A stretch of 64,000 bases of DNA from the NCBI GenBank assembly GCA_021464245.1, contig JADCRB010000016.1, positions 3,217,250-3,281,249 of the forward strand, given 5' to 3'. A program made the position numbers and the translations under genes. Positions 41,056 to 51,807 of this stretch are shown here, piece after piece; positions within the stretch are counted from its first letter, which is position 1, and every line of letters starts with the position of its first letter. Under the pieces are notes generated by a model, which did no database searches, was not told the origin of the DNA, and saw only the letters and a program-made list of their open reading frames with translations. The stretch is from Carallia brachiata (taxonomy: Eukaryota; Streptophyta; Magnoliopsida; Malpighiales; Rhizophoraceae).

Positions 41056-42567
41056 TGGTTCTTCTTATTGGGTCGGTCGGTCTCTAGGAGTTTGACAAGC
41101 TTGGCCTCCAAAAGTTGATCAAGAATGTCTGGAATGTCAGAGTCAAGAAATGGATACTTCTTCTGTTTCAACTCTTGCAATATCACCTTTTGTTTTTCTT
41201 GTTATTTCGGTTGATTTGTTGGCACTGTAGGGTTCACTCTTGCTTTAGCTCCTACTTTTTTAGTGGAGCATTGACGGCCATCACTTCTTTGCCTTTTTCC
41301 AGTTTGTCAAACTTATTGACTTCCTTCATATCCTTATGGTGGTTCAGTTGGATGGGAACCACGCCCCCCAAAGTTTGGATACTTATTTCCATGTCATGGG
41401 CACAAGTCGCCAGCTCTTCAAAAGTTAGAGGTTTGATGTCTTATAGGATATACAATAGCTCCCAGTGCATCCCTTGAATGCACATTTTTACAGCTGAAGT
41501 CTCCATCACACGATCTTTGTCATCCAGACTGAGAGAACGACATCTATTTATGTATTTGACAATAGGCTCTTCTTTCCTTTGCTTAGTGCTTGTAAGTTGC
41601 ATCAAGCTTATTGTTCGACAGGTGCTAAAAAATGTGTTGAGAAATTTGCGTTGCACTTGGTATCCTTGAGTGAACGAAAAAAACTGTTTTACCAAAAGGT
41701 CATCGTAAGTTCCTGCACTATTGTAGATTTCAATGAAGTGAGCAATGTGTTGCTTAGGATCACCTCATCCATCAAAATTTTGAAACTTGTGTGGTTGGTA
41801 TCCCAAAGGCATGTTGAGGTGTTCAATCCATCTCGTGTACAGTTTGACGTGCATTTGTGAATTTTGGAATGGTACATTTTGTTGTATGCAAATTCTATTG
41901 GCTATCATTTCCTGTAGTTATTGGACAGATAATGAAGCGACAGAATTGAAGACGGTAGCTATCCTTGTTGTTTTTCTATTGTGAAGATGTTGGTTGGCAT
42001 TATTTCTAGAGTGAAATTAGGTGGCTATGGTCACTCCTCGCTGGTCTCATGATCAACTTGTATTGGAGCCTTTCCTTTGAGGTTAGCTATTTACTGATTT
42101 TTTCCTCCAAAACTTTGATTAACTGTGAAATTCTGCTTTCCAATTTTGCAAGCCTTTTTTCCATGCTGATTGTGTTTGTCATCATAACTGCAACGATGTC
42201 AGCGTTGGCAGATGATGCTCCATGGAAGATTAGAGTAGAGGGCTCTTCTGATTCCTTCATGCATGTTTTAGCATAATAGGTCAGCTTTTGCTATTGTGAG
42301 GGATTTGAAGCATTGCCCCCAGCTTTGGTCAGGGTGGATGGTCGACTTCTCCATTCGACGAGAGGGTCGGGTCGAGTCGGGTGAGAGATCTTGTTGCTGT
42401 GTGACATGTAGATTCTCCATATCAATATTTTGGTGTGTTTGGGCGGAAAGAAATCGTGTCCTTCTGCGAGTTTTTGGACCTGTGTACCTAAGTAGGGTAG
42501 TTGATGCAGGCAATGAAGCAGTCGCCTTCTTGCTGGAGGAGGCGGTCATACTTTTGTTTGGTGCCAT
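41056..42567 (-). pseudogene. gag: gag N-terminal and core part, minus-strand copy 1
   Basis: The ATG at 42567 opens MAPNKSMTASSSKKA; an upstream in-frame ATG lies in the primer-binding site at 42696. The core reads QGYQVQRKFLNTFFSTCRT, TSTKQRKEEPIVKYINRC and SAVKMCIQGMHWELLYIL (41695-41441). Coiled-coil-type leucine spacing occurs near 42160-42060. Frameshifts separate the parts. The Copia-like insertion at 41050 separates this from 37244. Confidence 0.82.
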
Positions 42568-42682
42568 GGGAGCACTGAATTCTGACTTTTTTTTTAAAAC
42601 TTTTTTGTTGACTTTTTTCGATGATTTTTTTTTCTTCTTGTTTTTTTTTTTTACGAATAAGCAAAAGATGGGAGGCAAAGAT

Positions 42683-42700
42683 GTCCCATTGGACATGCCA
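42683..42700 (-). other. primer-binding site, minus-strand copy 1
   Basis: Reads TGGCATGTCCAATGGGAC on the minus strand, nine bases after the LTR end at 42710. Confidence 0.7.
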
Positions 42701-42709
42701 GAAATTTGA

Positions 42710-43348
42710 TGCGACTATAAATTTTGAGGCTTAAAATAGATAGCCTTTAAAAATACAATTACAAATTGCACATATAAATTTTAAATTTTTGTGAAGCCGA
42801 TCTCTGTGTAGTTCCTCCGATTAATGCTCCTTTGTGATATCATCAAGGGTTATGTGAGCTTGAAATTGAAAGAAAGAAACAAATTCCAGAGCTTGATCTT
42901 AAACAAAAGAACTAAGATTGCCCATCCGTTGCCGCATCTGTGAATCCATAAGGGTGATCACAATTTCTCTACACGTTTTGATGGATGCGAACAAAGGAGA
43001 GTGGAGGGAACTTCATTTGACCATGACATCAATTGCGTTAGAGGTTGAGATTCGAGGGCTTGTAACGATCCCTCGAAGAGAATGACTCTGTTTATTTCAA
43101 GCTTGTGTGTATCCAAATTCTTTATTAGATAACTTTTTTAAAAAGAAAGCACGGGGAGTAGCCATCTTCTCACTTTAGAGAGAAATAAGAGTTGAGGGAT
43201 GAGTTATGTGACTTGAGAATGCAGGAAACACACACACAATAGAAGCTACTTTTTTATTTTTTATGAAAAGTCAAAAAAGAAAATGCTGAATGGAGTCCTC
43301 CCTTATGTTTCCTTTTGCTATAAAAGGTTGGCAATTGGTGAAATTTGA
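42710..43348 (-). mobile_element. rearranged LTR end plus 3'-region fragment
   Basis: 42710-42890 is the last part of an LTR (U5) on the minus strand. 42891-43340 is a piece of the 3' region containing the small frame (MATPRAFFLKKLSN from the ATG at 43165, stop near 43098). The WOX gene is not included. Junctions are abrupt, suggesting recombination between copies. Confidence 0.65.
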
Positions 43349-44239
43349 TGAATCTGTAAATTTTGAGCCTTAAAACAATTAGGCTTCAAAAATACAATTT
43401 CAAATTACAAATAAAAAATTTCGAGTTTTTGTGGTGTCAATCTCTGTGTAGAGCCTTTGATTAATGCTCCTTTGTGATTTCATCAAGGGCTACGTAAGTT
43501 TGATTTTGAACGAAAGAAATAAATTGTTTAGGTTGACCTTGAAAGAAAGAAATGAATTCTACTAAGAGCCGAAACTTGACCTCAGGTAAATACCTTAACT
43601 CTGGTAAGAGCCGTAGAGGCTTGATCTCAGTCAGAATGGCTTGACTCCAATGATGGCCGTAAGGGCTTTATCTCAGACGAATTTACTTCACTCCTCTAAG
43701 GGCCATAGGAGCTTGATCTCAGGCAGATGTTGAATATTTTAATATTTTGAGTTTTTTATCTGGTAGATCCAACTCAGTGGCATTCTAAGAGTATACACCC
43801 AAAATATTAAGATTATAAGTTTGTAGTGGGTATGTTTAGTAGTTTGGACTTTTGATCTAGAAGATCCACCTCAGTGGCGTCCATAAAGCATACACAAAAT
43901 ATAGTAAACGAGAAGAGGAGATCAAAGAAGAAAGTTTTGTAAACTTATTTTTGCTCTCATCGGTGTGCACTTCAAGGCTTGGTTCATTGTCTATATTCAT
44001 TACGTATTTATAGGTAACAAACCAAGGAAGAGGACAAATTCCTCTTTTTTCTTTTTCGTCGTCTTCACATCGGGGGCCATTCGTTTATTTTTCTTTCCAT
44101 CTGCCAACTTTGAACAATGCACAACACCAACCAAACATTAATTGGTATGGGTTGGCAATTGGCTTGCAAAGTCAAGCCAATTGGCTAATTGTCGACCATT
44201 CCTTTTCTTTTCTTTTTTCTTTGTTTTTTTTTCTTTACA
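43349..44239 (-). repeat. LTR shared between minus-strand copies 1 and 2
   Basis: 891 bp from TGTAAAG (44239) after the polypurine tract (44241-44256) to the family LTR end at 43349. The 47-bp-type units lie around 43560-43720. A head-to-tail chain with single LTRs between units is typical of unequal LTR recombination. Confidence 0.82.
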
Positions 44240-44708
44240 AATGCCCCCAATTCAAGGCTTGGTGAGGTAGAATTTTGGGACGTTATCTGAACCCAGTCTT
44301 GAAGTCCAGCTTGAAGGTTGAGATGTTTTGATAAACATTGAACTTGAAGTATCTGATTCCGACTAATCTAATTGATGTTAAACTTGAAAGTTCACAAAAG
44401 ATATTTTATAGAACTTGAAGTTCTATGGTTTAGGTAAGGATGATCTAGTAAATAGAGAACTTGAACCTCCTCCTAGAAAAGGTCTAGTACCATAGAATTT
44501 CAAGGCCAGCGCATAGAGAGACAAGCGATAATTATCACTCCTCTGTCTATTGTCGCATAAGGAGAGCAGTTGGAACTTCCTTGTCTGTCACCTCATCTGT
44601 GAACCCATAAGGGTGATACAACTTCTCTACACGTTGTAATAGATGCGAGATAAAGAAAGTGGTTAGAACTTCATCGACTATGACATCGATGGCCTCAAAG
44701 GTTGAGAT

Positions 44709-44822
44709 TCAAGGACTTTTAAGGATTCCTCGAAGAGAACAACTTTTTCTCTTTCTAACTTGTGTCTCTTTAGCTTCTTCATTAGATAACTTCCTTAAAA
44801 AGAAAGCACAGGGACTAGCCAT
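44709..44822 (-). pseudogene. conserved small frame, minus-strand copy 2
   Basis: MASPCAFFLRKLSNEEAK, then VRKRKSCSLRGILKSP and a stop at residue 38. The start and basic block are the family ones. A TATATATT box lies about 60 bases upstream (near 44890). Confidence 0.45.
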
Positions 44823-44981
44823 CTTCTTTCTAGCCATCTTATCTCTTTAGAAAGAAAGAAGAGCTAAGGGATGAGTTTTGTGACTTGAGAATGCATGAAA
44901 TATATACACATTAGAAGCTACTTTTTTATTTTTTTGAAAAGTAAAAAACAAAAGGATACGCTGAATATGGTGGAGTCCTCC

Positions 44982-45442
44982 CTGGCTAGAGCTTGACGCT
45001 CGATATGACAGAGAGTAAAACCTCCAGAACCAGTATGTGTATTGCAGTAAATTATAACTTTACTCAAAATAGCCTTCAGGGACCATTGCAGTGGTGGAGC
45101 TTGGACCCGTAACTTCATTTGAGGACGAAGCAATACTGGTGAGATCTATCATAGGAACAGCTGCGGTGAAAGAAATAGGTTGTGCTGCAGAAACAGTAGC
45201 TCTCTGTGTTGCTCTATCCTTACTTCTCTAGTTCTAAAACTAGAAATGCACATTTTTCATTTTGACTACTCCATACAGTCGTAGTTGTGAAGTAGGTTGG
45301 GAGAGCTGTGATGAATTAGGACAAGTACCTCAATTGTTGTGGAAGTGCGCCTCCAAGATTTGCAGTTGCACTGGACTTGGTTGCCATTTAGTGCACAGTG
45401 ACCTATCTTTTTCTAGTCTTGAGGTTCTACAACTGGTTCCAT
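44982..45442 (-). pseudogene. captured WOX gene, minus-strand copy 2, C-terminus deleted
   Basis: The start at 45442 and the homeodomain region (about 45390-45240) are recognisable by alignment with 35408-34746. The linker (SSNEVTGPSSTTAMVP) is also kept. The WUS-box and EAR motif are missing: the sequence passes from the linker near 44990 directly to the GGAGTCCTCC stretch that normally follows the stop codon. Confidence 0.75.
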
Positions 45443-45552
45443 TTTTCTAAATGAATGGGAGTAAAAGCTTGACATATAGTAGGGATGAGTAAAAGGTTGA
45501 GGCTGGAATAATGATTCAGACTTGAACTCTCAATTGTTTTTATCTTTTTGGG

Positions 45553-46030
45553 CTGTTCACAGTTTATACTGATGTAGGCTAAAAGTTTTGTTTTGCTGTT
45601 GTCGTCTCACCTTTTATACTTTTGCATTCTAGGAGTCGACTTTTATTGTTGTTGCTGTCTCACCTTTTATGCTCTTATAGGCTAAGAGTATGCTTTGCTG
45701 TTGCCGACTCGCTTTATATACACGTGCGGGTAAGGAGTATGCTTTCCTGTTGCCGTCACGCCTTTTATACACGTGTAAGCAAGGAGTATGCTTTGCTGTT
45801 GCAGTCTCGCCTTTTATACTTGTGCGGGCAAGGAGTATGCTTTACTATTGCCGTTTCGCTTTTTATACTCGTGCGGGTAAGAAGTATGCTTTGTTGTTGC
45901 TGTTTTGCCTTTTACACTCATGCGGGCAAAGAGTAAGCTTTTGTTGTTGTACTTTTCGCTTTTTATACTTGTGCAGGCAAGGAGTTTGCTTTTGTTGTTT
46001 TACTTTTCATTTTTTATACTTGGGCGAGGT
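45553..46030 (-). repeat. TATA-containing tandem array, minus-strand copy 2
   Basis: About nine units with CTTTTATACTCGTGCGGG-type motifs on the plus strand, upstream of the WOX start at 45442. Confidence 0.9.
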
Positions 46031-46690
46031 AGATCCTCCAATTAATGCTTCTTTATGATTTCGTCAAGTGCCATGTGAGCTTGATCTTGAACAAAAGAAA
46101 TAAATTCCTCAGCTTGACCTTGAATGAAAGAAATGAATTCCACTGAGAGTCGAGACTTGATCTCAAGTAGATGCCTTAACTCCGGTGATAGTCCTAGAGG
46201 CTTGATCTCGATCGGACTGGCCTAAATCCATTGAGGGTCGTAGGAGCTTGATATCAAACCGATAGGTTTGACTCCACTGGGGGCAGTAGAAGCTTGATTT
46301 TAGATGGATTGGCTTGACTCATGTGAGGGAGAAAGTAGCTTGACTTCACTGAGGGCCTTATGGGCTTGATCTCAGATCGACCAGTTTGACTCTACTGAGG
46401 GCCGTAGGAGGCTTAATCTTAGATGGATATTTAATATTTTAACATTTGGAGTTTTTTTAATAGACAAATCCAACTTAGTGGCAACCAGAGGGTATACGCC
46501 CAAAATACTAAAATTACAATTTTTAAGAGGAGGGAGGAGGCCTTCTAAAACCTTTTTTTTTTTTTTTTTGGGTTTCCTCTGTTTTGTGAACCAAAGCTTG
46601 GTTCATTGTGTACTAAAAAAGGACAATTTTTTCAAGGTTGGCATTGCCGACTTTGAAAACTTTCCCTTTTTTCTTCTTCGGGCCCTTTTC
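46031..46690 (-). repeat. LTR fragment fused upstream of the array, minus-strand copy 2
   Basis: It carries LTR themes in minus orientation: U5 GATCCTCCAATTAATGC, the 47-bp-type units (46140-46420), CATTTGGAG, and the U3 block GGCATTGCCGACTTTGAAAAC, which also occurs in the LTR at 58090-58515. Then the T-rich leader begins. This is not a second insertion but a fusion inside the copy. Confidence 0.65.
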
Positions 46691-46877
46691 GTCTCTTTTT
46701 TTGTTTTTTTTGTCCTTATCTTTTTGTCTTTTTCTCCTTTTATCCTTTTCTTTTTTTTTCTTTTCTTTTTTTTCTTTTTTTTTCTTTTTCAACTTTCTCT
46801 TCTTTTTTTATGACCTTATTTTTAAGGAGTAAACGATGGGAAGTAAAGAGGTTCCACTGGGCTTGACACACATTTGA

Positions 46878-47851
46878 TGTGACTGTAAATTTTGAGCCTT
46901 AAATAGGTAGGATTCGAAAATACAAATTAAAAATAAAAATTTTAAATTTTTGTAGGGTCGATCTCTATGTGAATCTTTCGATCAATGCTCCTTTGCGATT
47001 TTGTCAAGGACCGCATGAACTTAATCTTTGAACAAAAGAAATAAATTCCATAGCTTGACCTTGAACGAAAGAAATAAATTCCACTAAGGGTCGTAGTTTG
47101 ATCTCAGGTGAATGTCTTAACTCCAGTGAGGGCTGTAGAGGCTTGATCTCTGTTGGATTGGCTTGACTCCGGTGAGGGCTGTAGAGGCTTGATCTCTGTT
47201 GGATTGGCTTGACTCCGGTGAGGGTGTAGAGGCTTGATTTCAGGTAGACTGGTTTGACTCCGGCAAGGGCTGCAGGGGCATGATATCAGACAGAATGGCT
47301 TGACTCCTTTAAGAGCCGTAGGGGCTTGATCTTAGACGAATATTTAATATTTTAATATTTTGAGTTTTTAATCCGGTAGATCCAACTTAGTGGCAACTAG
47401 AAAGCATACACCTAAAATATTAAGATTATAAGTTTGTAATGGATATGTATAGTATTTTGGACTTTTGATCTAAAAGATCCACCTTTGTAGCGTCTAGAGA
47501 GCATACGCAAAAATACTAAACGAGAAGAGAAGATAAGAGAGCAAAGTTTTGTAAACTTATTTTTGCTCTCTTCAATGTGCACTTCAAGGCTTAGTTGATT
47601 GCCCATATTCATTGCCTATTTATAGGCAATGAACTAGAGAAGAGAACAAATTCCTCTTTTTTCTTTTTATTTGTCTTCACATGGAGGCCATTTGTTTTTT
47701 TTTTTTTTTTGTCCGTTAGCCAACTTTGAACAATGCACAACACCAACCAAACATTAATTGGTGCGGGTTGGCAATTGGCTTGCAATGTCAAGCCAATTGT
47801 CAACCACTCCTTTTCTTTTTCTTTTTTTTTCCCCTTTCTTTTGTGTTTACA
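46878..47851 (-). repeat. LTR shared between minus-strand copies 2 and 3
   Basis: 974 bp from TGTAAAC (47851) to the family end at 46878, with the polypurine tract on the outside (47853-47868) and a degenerate primer site on the inside. 47-bp-type units lie at 47090-47330, including one exact unit duplication (47120-47215). Confidence 0.85.
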
Positions 47852-48232
47852 AATGCCCTCATATCAAGGCTTGGCGTGGCGGAACTTTGGGACGTGATCT
47901 GAACTGAGTCTTGAAGTCCAGCTTGAAGCTTGAGATGTCTTGACAAACATTGAATTTGAAGTATTTAACTCCGACTAGTCCAACTAATGTTGAATTTGAG
48001 AGCTCACAAAGGATATATTATAGAACTCGAAGTTCCATGATTTAGGTGAGGATGATCCAGTAAATAGAGAACTTGAACCTCCTCCTAGAGAAGGTCCAAT
48101 ACCATAGAACTTTAAGCCCAGTGCATAGAGAGACGAGTTGTTGTTATCACTCCTCTATTTATTGTGACATAAGGAGAGTAGTTGGAACTTCCTTGTCTGT
48201 CGTCACATCCGAGAACCCATAAAGGTGATCAC

Positions 48233-48450
48233 AACTTCTCTACATATTGTGATAAATGCAAACTAAAGAGAGTGGTTGGAAATCCATCGACTATGACATC
48301 GATGGTGTCAGAGGTTGAAATTTGAGGGCTTTTAAAGATCCCTTGAAGAGAATGATTCTTTCTCTTTCTAAATTGTGTGTTTCCAGCTTCTTCATTAGAT
48401 GACTTCCTTAAAAAAGAAAACTGGGACTAAAGAGCATAGGGACTAGCCAT
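48233..48450 (-). pseudogene. conserved small frame, minus-strand copy 3
   Basis: Starts MASPYAL then hits a stop caused by a short local duplication near 48425-48440. The rest is readable (RKRKNHSLQGIFKSPQIST, DTIDVIVDGFPTTL), very close to the 68-residue version at 34294-34500. Confidence 0.5.
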
Positions 48451-48689
48451 CTTCTCTCTTCAGAGAAAAAGAAGAGTTGAGAGATGAGTTTTATGACTTG
48501 AGAATGAAGGAAATATATAATAGAAGTTGCTTTTTTTGTAATAGTCAAAACAAAAGGATATATTGAATTAGGTGGGGTCCTCTCTTATATCTCCTTCTGC
48601 TATAAGGGATGAGCCAGGCAGCGGCTAATGCGTGTTGTAAACGTCAAGGCAATATTGTGTGCCACAAAAGTCATTGCACCTTATCCTTG

Positions 48690-49355
48690 TCAGCTGACCT
48701 CACGGGGCTTGAGTTGTAGCTCCAAGTCAATCGAGTCCACGTTTGGTGGGTTGATGACGTCGATGCTATTGGAACTTTTTAGCCGATTGAATTCACCAAT
48801 GTATACTGGAAAAAGAGACAAAATCTCACCAAAGTGGTTCCCTCCTGGCGCAAGGTTTCTTCTCGGATTGAAGTATGCATGAGGGATGAACCCCTGGCTG
48901 GAGCTTGAGGCTCTGTATGATAGGGATTAAAACCTCCAGAACCAGTATATGTATTGTAGTAAACTATAGCTTTGCTCGAAATAGCCTTGAGGGACTATTG
49001 CAGTGGTGGGACTTGGACCCGTAACTTCATTTGAGGATAAAGCAATACTGGTGAGATCCACCATGGGAATAGTTGCAGTGGTAGAAATAAGCTGTGCTGT
49101 AGAAACAACAGCTCTATGTGTTGCTTTTTCCTTACTTCTCTAGTTCTAAAACTAGAAATACACATTTTTCATTTTGACTGCTCCGTACAGCGATAGTCGT
49201 GAAGTAAGTAGGGAGAGTTGTGATGAATTAGGACAAGTACCTCTATTGATGGGAAAGTGCTCCTCCAAGATTTGTAGTTGCGCTAGACTTGGTTGCTATT
49301 TAGTGCGTGGTGACATATCATGTTCTTGGTCCTAAGGTTCTGCAACTAGTTCCAT
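48690..49355 (-). pseudogene. captured WOX gene, minus-strand copy 3, C-terminus well kept
   Basis: The start is at 49355 and the stop at 48690, about 222 codons. The homeodomain region lies at about 49305-49115 and is interrupted. The C-terminal half is clean: AYFNPRRNLAPGG, then EILSLFPVY (WUS-box with L-S-L-F-P) and VDSIDLELQLKPREVS before the stop, with the EAR-like LELQL. This copy shows that the normal C-terminus ends a few residues after the EAR motif. Confidence 0.86.
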
Positions 49356-49449
49356 CATTCTTATTGAAAGGGAGTAAAAGCTTGACATCCAGTAAGATGA
49401 GTAAAAGGTTGAGGCTGGAATAATGATTCAGACTCAAACTCTCAATCAT

Positions 49450-49700
49450 TTTTATCTTTTGCATAATTTATACTTATGCAGGTCAGGAGTTTTTAACTGA
49501 ATTTTGATTTTTGGTTCGTTAGGCAGTTTATAATTTATACTCATGCAGGCTAGGAGTTTTGTTTTTCTGTTGCCGTCTCGCCTTTTATACTCTTATGGGT
49601 TAGGAGTCTGCTTTTGTTGTTGTTACTGTATCACCTTTTATACTCTTGTGGCATAGGAATATGCTTTGCTGTTGTCATTTGGCCTTTTATACTTGTGTTT
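49450..49700 (-). repeat. short TATA-containing tandem array, minus-strand copy 3
   Basis: Four to five units with TTTATACTCTTG-type motifs on the plus strand. The array ends where the LTR-like block and leader begin. Confidence 0.85.
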
Positions 49701-49953
49701 TTTTTTTCTTGCAGGCATTGCCGACTTTGAAAACTTTCCTATATTTTTTTTCTTCTTCGGGCCCTTTTCTTCTCTTTCTTTGGTTTTTTGTCCTTTTCTC
49801 TTTTTTGCCTTTTTATCTTTTTGTCTTTTTCTCCTTTTGTTCTTTTCTTTTTTTTTCCTTTTTTTTCGACTTTATATTCTTCTTTTTTCGATTTTTTTTA
49901 AGGAGCAAAAGATGGGAGGCAAAGATGTCATACTAAGCATGTCAGAAATTTGA

Positions 49954-50681
49954 TGTGACCGTAAATTTCAAGTTTTAAACAGTTAGACTTCGAAAATATA
50001 AATACAATTTACAAATAAAAATTTTGAATTTCCGTGCAGTCGATCTCTATATGGATCCTTCTCTTAATTTCGTCAAAGGTCTCGTGAGCTTGATCTTGGA
50101 CAAAAAAAATAAATTCTATAGCTTGATTTTGAATAGAGCAAATAAATTCCACTAAGGACCGAGGCTTGATCTCAGCCCGATGTCTTCGCGCCGGTGAGGG
50201 CTATAGAGGCTTGATCTCGATCGAACTGGCTTGACTCCACTGAGGGCGGTAGGGACTTGATCTTAGATAGATATTTAATAATTTAATTTTTTGAGTTTTT
50301 TTTTTGCAGATCCAACTCATTGACGGCCGATGAGCATACACTCAAAATATTAGGGTTATAAGTTTATAGTGGGTATGCTTCGTATTTTGAGTTTTTAGTA
50401 TGGTAGATCCAACTCAGTGGCACCCAGAGAATATAAACCCAAAATATTAGAACTTAGAGATTTTGAAAAGAGGAAGAGAGGAGGAAAGAATTGCAAAGTT
50501 TAGCAATTTGCTGGGGATTTGGAAATTGCTTCCAATGCCTTGTCTAGACATTTCATGGCCTTTATAGGCTATGTAATGGCCACTGTACCACCAATCCTGT
50601 GACATTTTCATTTTTTTTTCTTTGGTCGGTTAGACCTTTGAAAATTTCTTTTTGTCTTTTTCCCTTTTTATTGTGTTAACA
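49954..50681 (-). repeat. 5' LTR of minus-strand copy 3
   Basis: 728 bp from TGTTAAC (50681) to the family end at 49954. It is shorter than its partner at 46878-47851 because fewer 47-bp-type units are present. A polypurine tract lies on its outer side (50683-50698), so it was also the 3' LTR of a further copy, now truncated at about 50790. Confidence 0.8.
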
Positions 50682-50794
50682 AATGCCCCCACTTCAAGAT
50701 TAGGTGAGGAGAAATTTTGGGACGCAATCCGAACCGAGTCTTGAAGTCCAACTTGAAGTTTGAGTTGTCTTGACAAACATTGAATTCCACTGAG

Positions 50795-51690
50795 TATAAA
50801 AGGTGAAAAATTCAACAACAGAATCAAACTCTTATCTCACATGAGTATAAAAGGCAAGCAACTCAGCAGCAAATTTAGACTCCTGTTTTGCACGATTATA
50901 AAAGGCAATAAGTTAAACAACAAAAGCAAACTCCTACCTCGTACGAGTATAAAAGGAAAAAAACTCAGAAGTAAAACCAGACTCCTGCTTTGCATGAGTA
51001 TAAAAGGTGAAAAGTTTAACAATAGAATTAGACTCTTACCTCGCATGAGTATAAAAGGCAAACAACTCAGTAGCAAATTTTAGAATCTTGCCTCACAAGA
51101 ATATAAAAGGCAAGATAGAAACAACAACAAAACTAGACTCCTTTTCCGCACGAGTATAAAAGATGAGACGACAATAGTAAAGCATACTCCTTCACCCACA
51201 TGAGTATAAAAGGTGAGATGGTAACAACAAAGTATTCTCCTTTCTCGCACGAGTATAAAATGTGAGACAACAACAACAACAAAACCATACTCCTTACCCG
51301 TTTAAGTATAAAAGGCGAGAAAGCAACAACAAGAAAGGTATACTCCTTACCTGCATGAGTATAAAAGGTGGGATAGAAATATCAAAGCATATTCCTCACT
51401 CGCACGAATATAAAAGGCGAGACAACGACAACAAAGCATACTCCTTGCCTACACAAGTATAAAAGGCGAGACAGCAATAGCAAAGCATAATCCTTACTCG
51501 CATGAGTATAAAAGGCGAGATGGCAATAGCAAAGTAGACTCCTAGCCTGCAAGAGTATGAAAGGCGAGACAGCAATAACAAAACAAGACTCTTGGCCCAC
51601 ATGAGTATAAACTGTGAACGGTCCAAAAACCAAAAATCAAAACCCAATCCAAAACTTCTAACCTGTATGAGTATAAACTGTAAACGGCCA
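50795..51690 (+). repeat. TATA-containing tandem array, plus-strand copy after an inverted junction
   Basis: About 17 units; GAGTATAAAAGGCGAGA recurs roughly every 45-55 bp with CAACAACAA spacers. It ends with two GTATAAACTGTRAACGG units. It begins right after the minus-strand 3'-region piece at 50790, so the strand switches here. Confidence 0.92.
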
Positions 51691-51807
51691 AAAAGGTAAA
51701 AAAAAAAAAAAAGAGATTGAGGGGTTGAGTCTGAATCATTATTCCAGTCTCAACCTTTTACTTGTCTTTAGTGCACCTCAAGCTTTTGCACCCTTCTAGC
51801 AAGAAAG

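Larger units (their letters stand above)
33557..42890 (-). mobile_element. minus-strand Tat copy 1: gag present, most of pol deleted, WOX-carrying
   Basis: Read from high to low coordinates: LTR fragment (42890-42710), primer-binding site, gag (42567-41051 and 37244-36871, interrupted by the Copia-like insertion), direct jump to the low-complexity spacer (36870), TATA array, WOX, small frame, polypurine tract, and 3' LTR fragment (33925-33557). Protease, reverse transcriptase, both RNases H and integrase are absent. Confidence 0.85.
44257..46877 (-). mobile_element. minus-strand copy 2 interior: no gag or pol, WOX present
   Basis: From high to low coordinates: primer-site-like sequence and T-rich leader (46877-46700), an LTR fragment (46690-46031), TATA array (46030-45553), WOX (45442-44982, C-terminus deleted), small frame (44822-44709), 3' untranslated stretch. 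LTRs at 46878-47851 and 43349-44239 flank it. It is therefore a non-autonomous WOX carrier. Confidence 0.78.
47869..49953 (-). mobile_element. minus-strand copy 3 interior: compact WOX carrier without gag-pol
   Basis: From high to low: primer-site-like sequence and T-rich leader (49953-49735), the short block GGCATTGCCGACTTTGAAAAC, TATA array (49700-49450), WOX (49355-48690), small frame relic, 3' untranslated stretch, polypurine tract. With LTRs at 49954-50681 and 46878-47851 it is a complete two-LTR element of about 3.8 kb that contains the WOX gene in place of gag and pol. Confidence 0.8.

Noticed and set aside
42268..42696. Extended gag start inside the primer-binding site
   Set aside because: The upstream ATG at 42696 is in frame in this copy, but the long copy has a stop right after the same position (22150), so the start at 42567 is preferred.
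46478..46832. Phe-rich frames, also at 49646-49953
   Set aside because: They come from the T-rich leader next to the primer-binding site.
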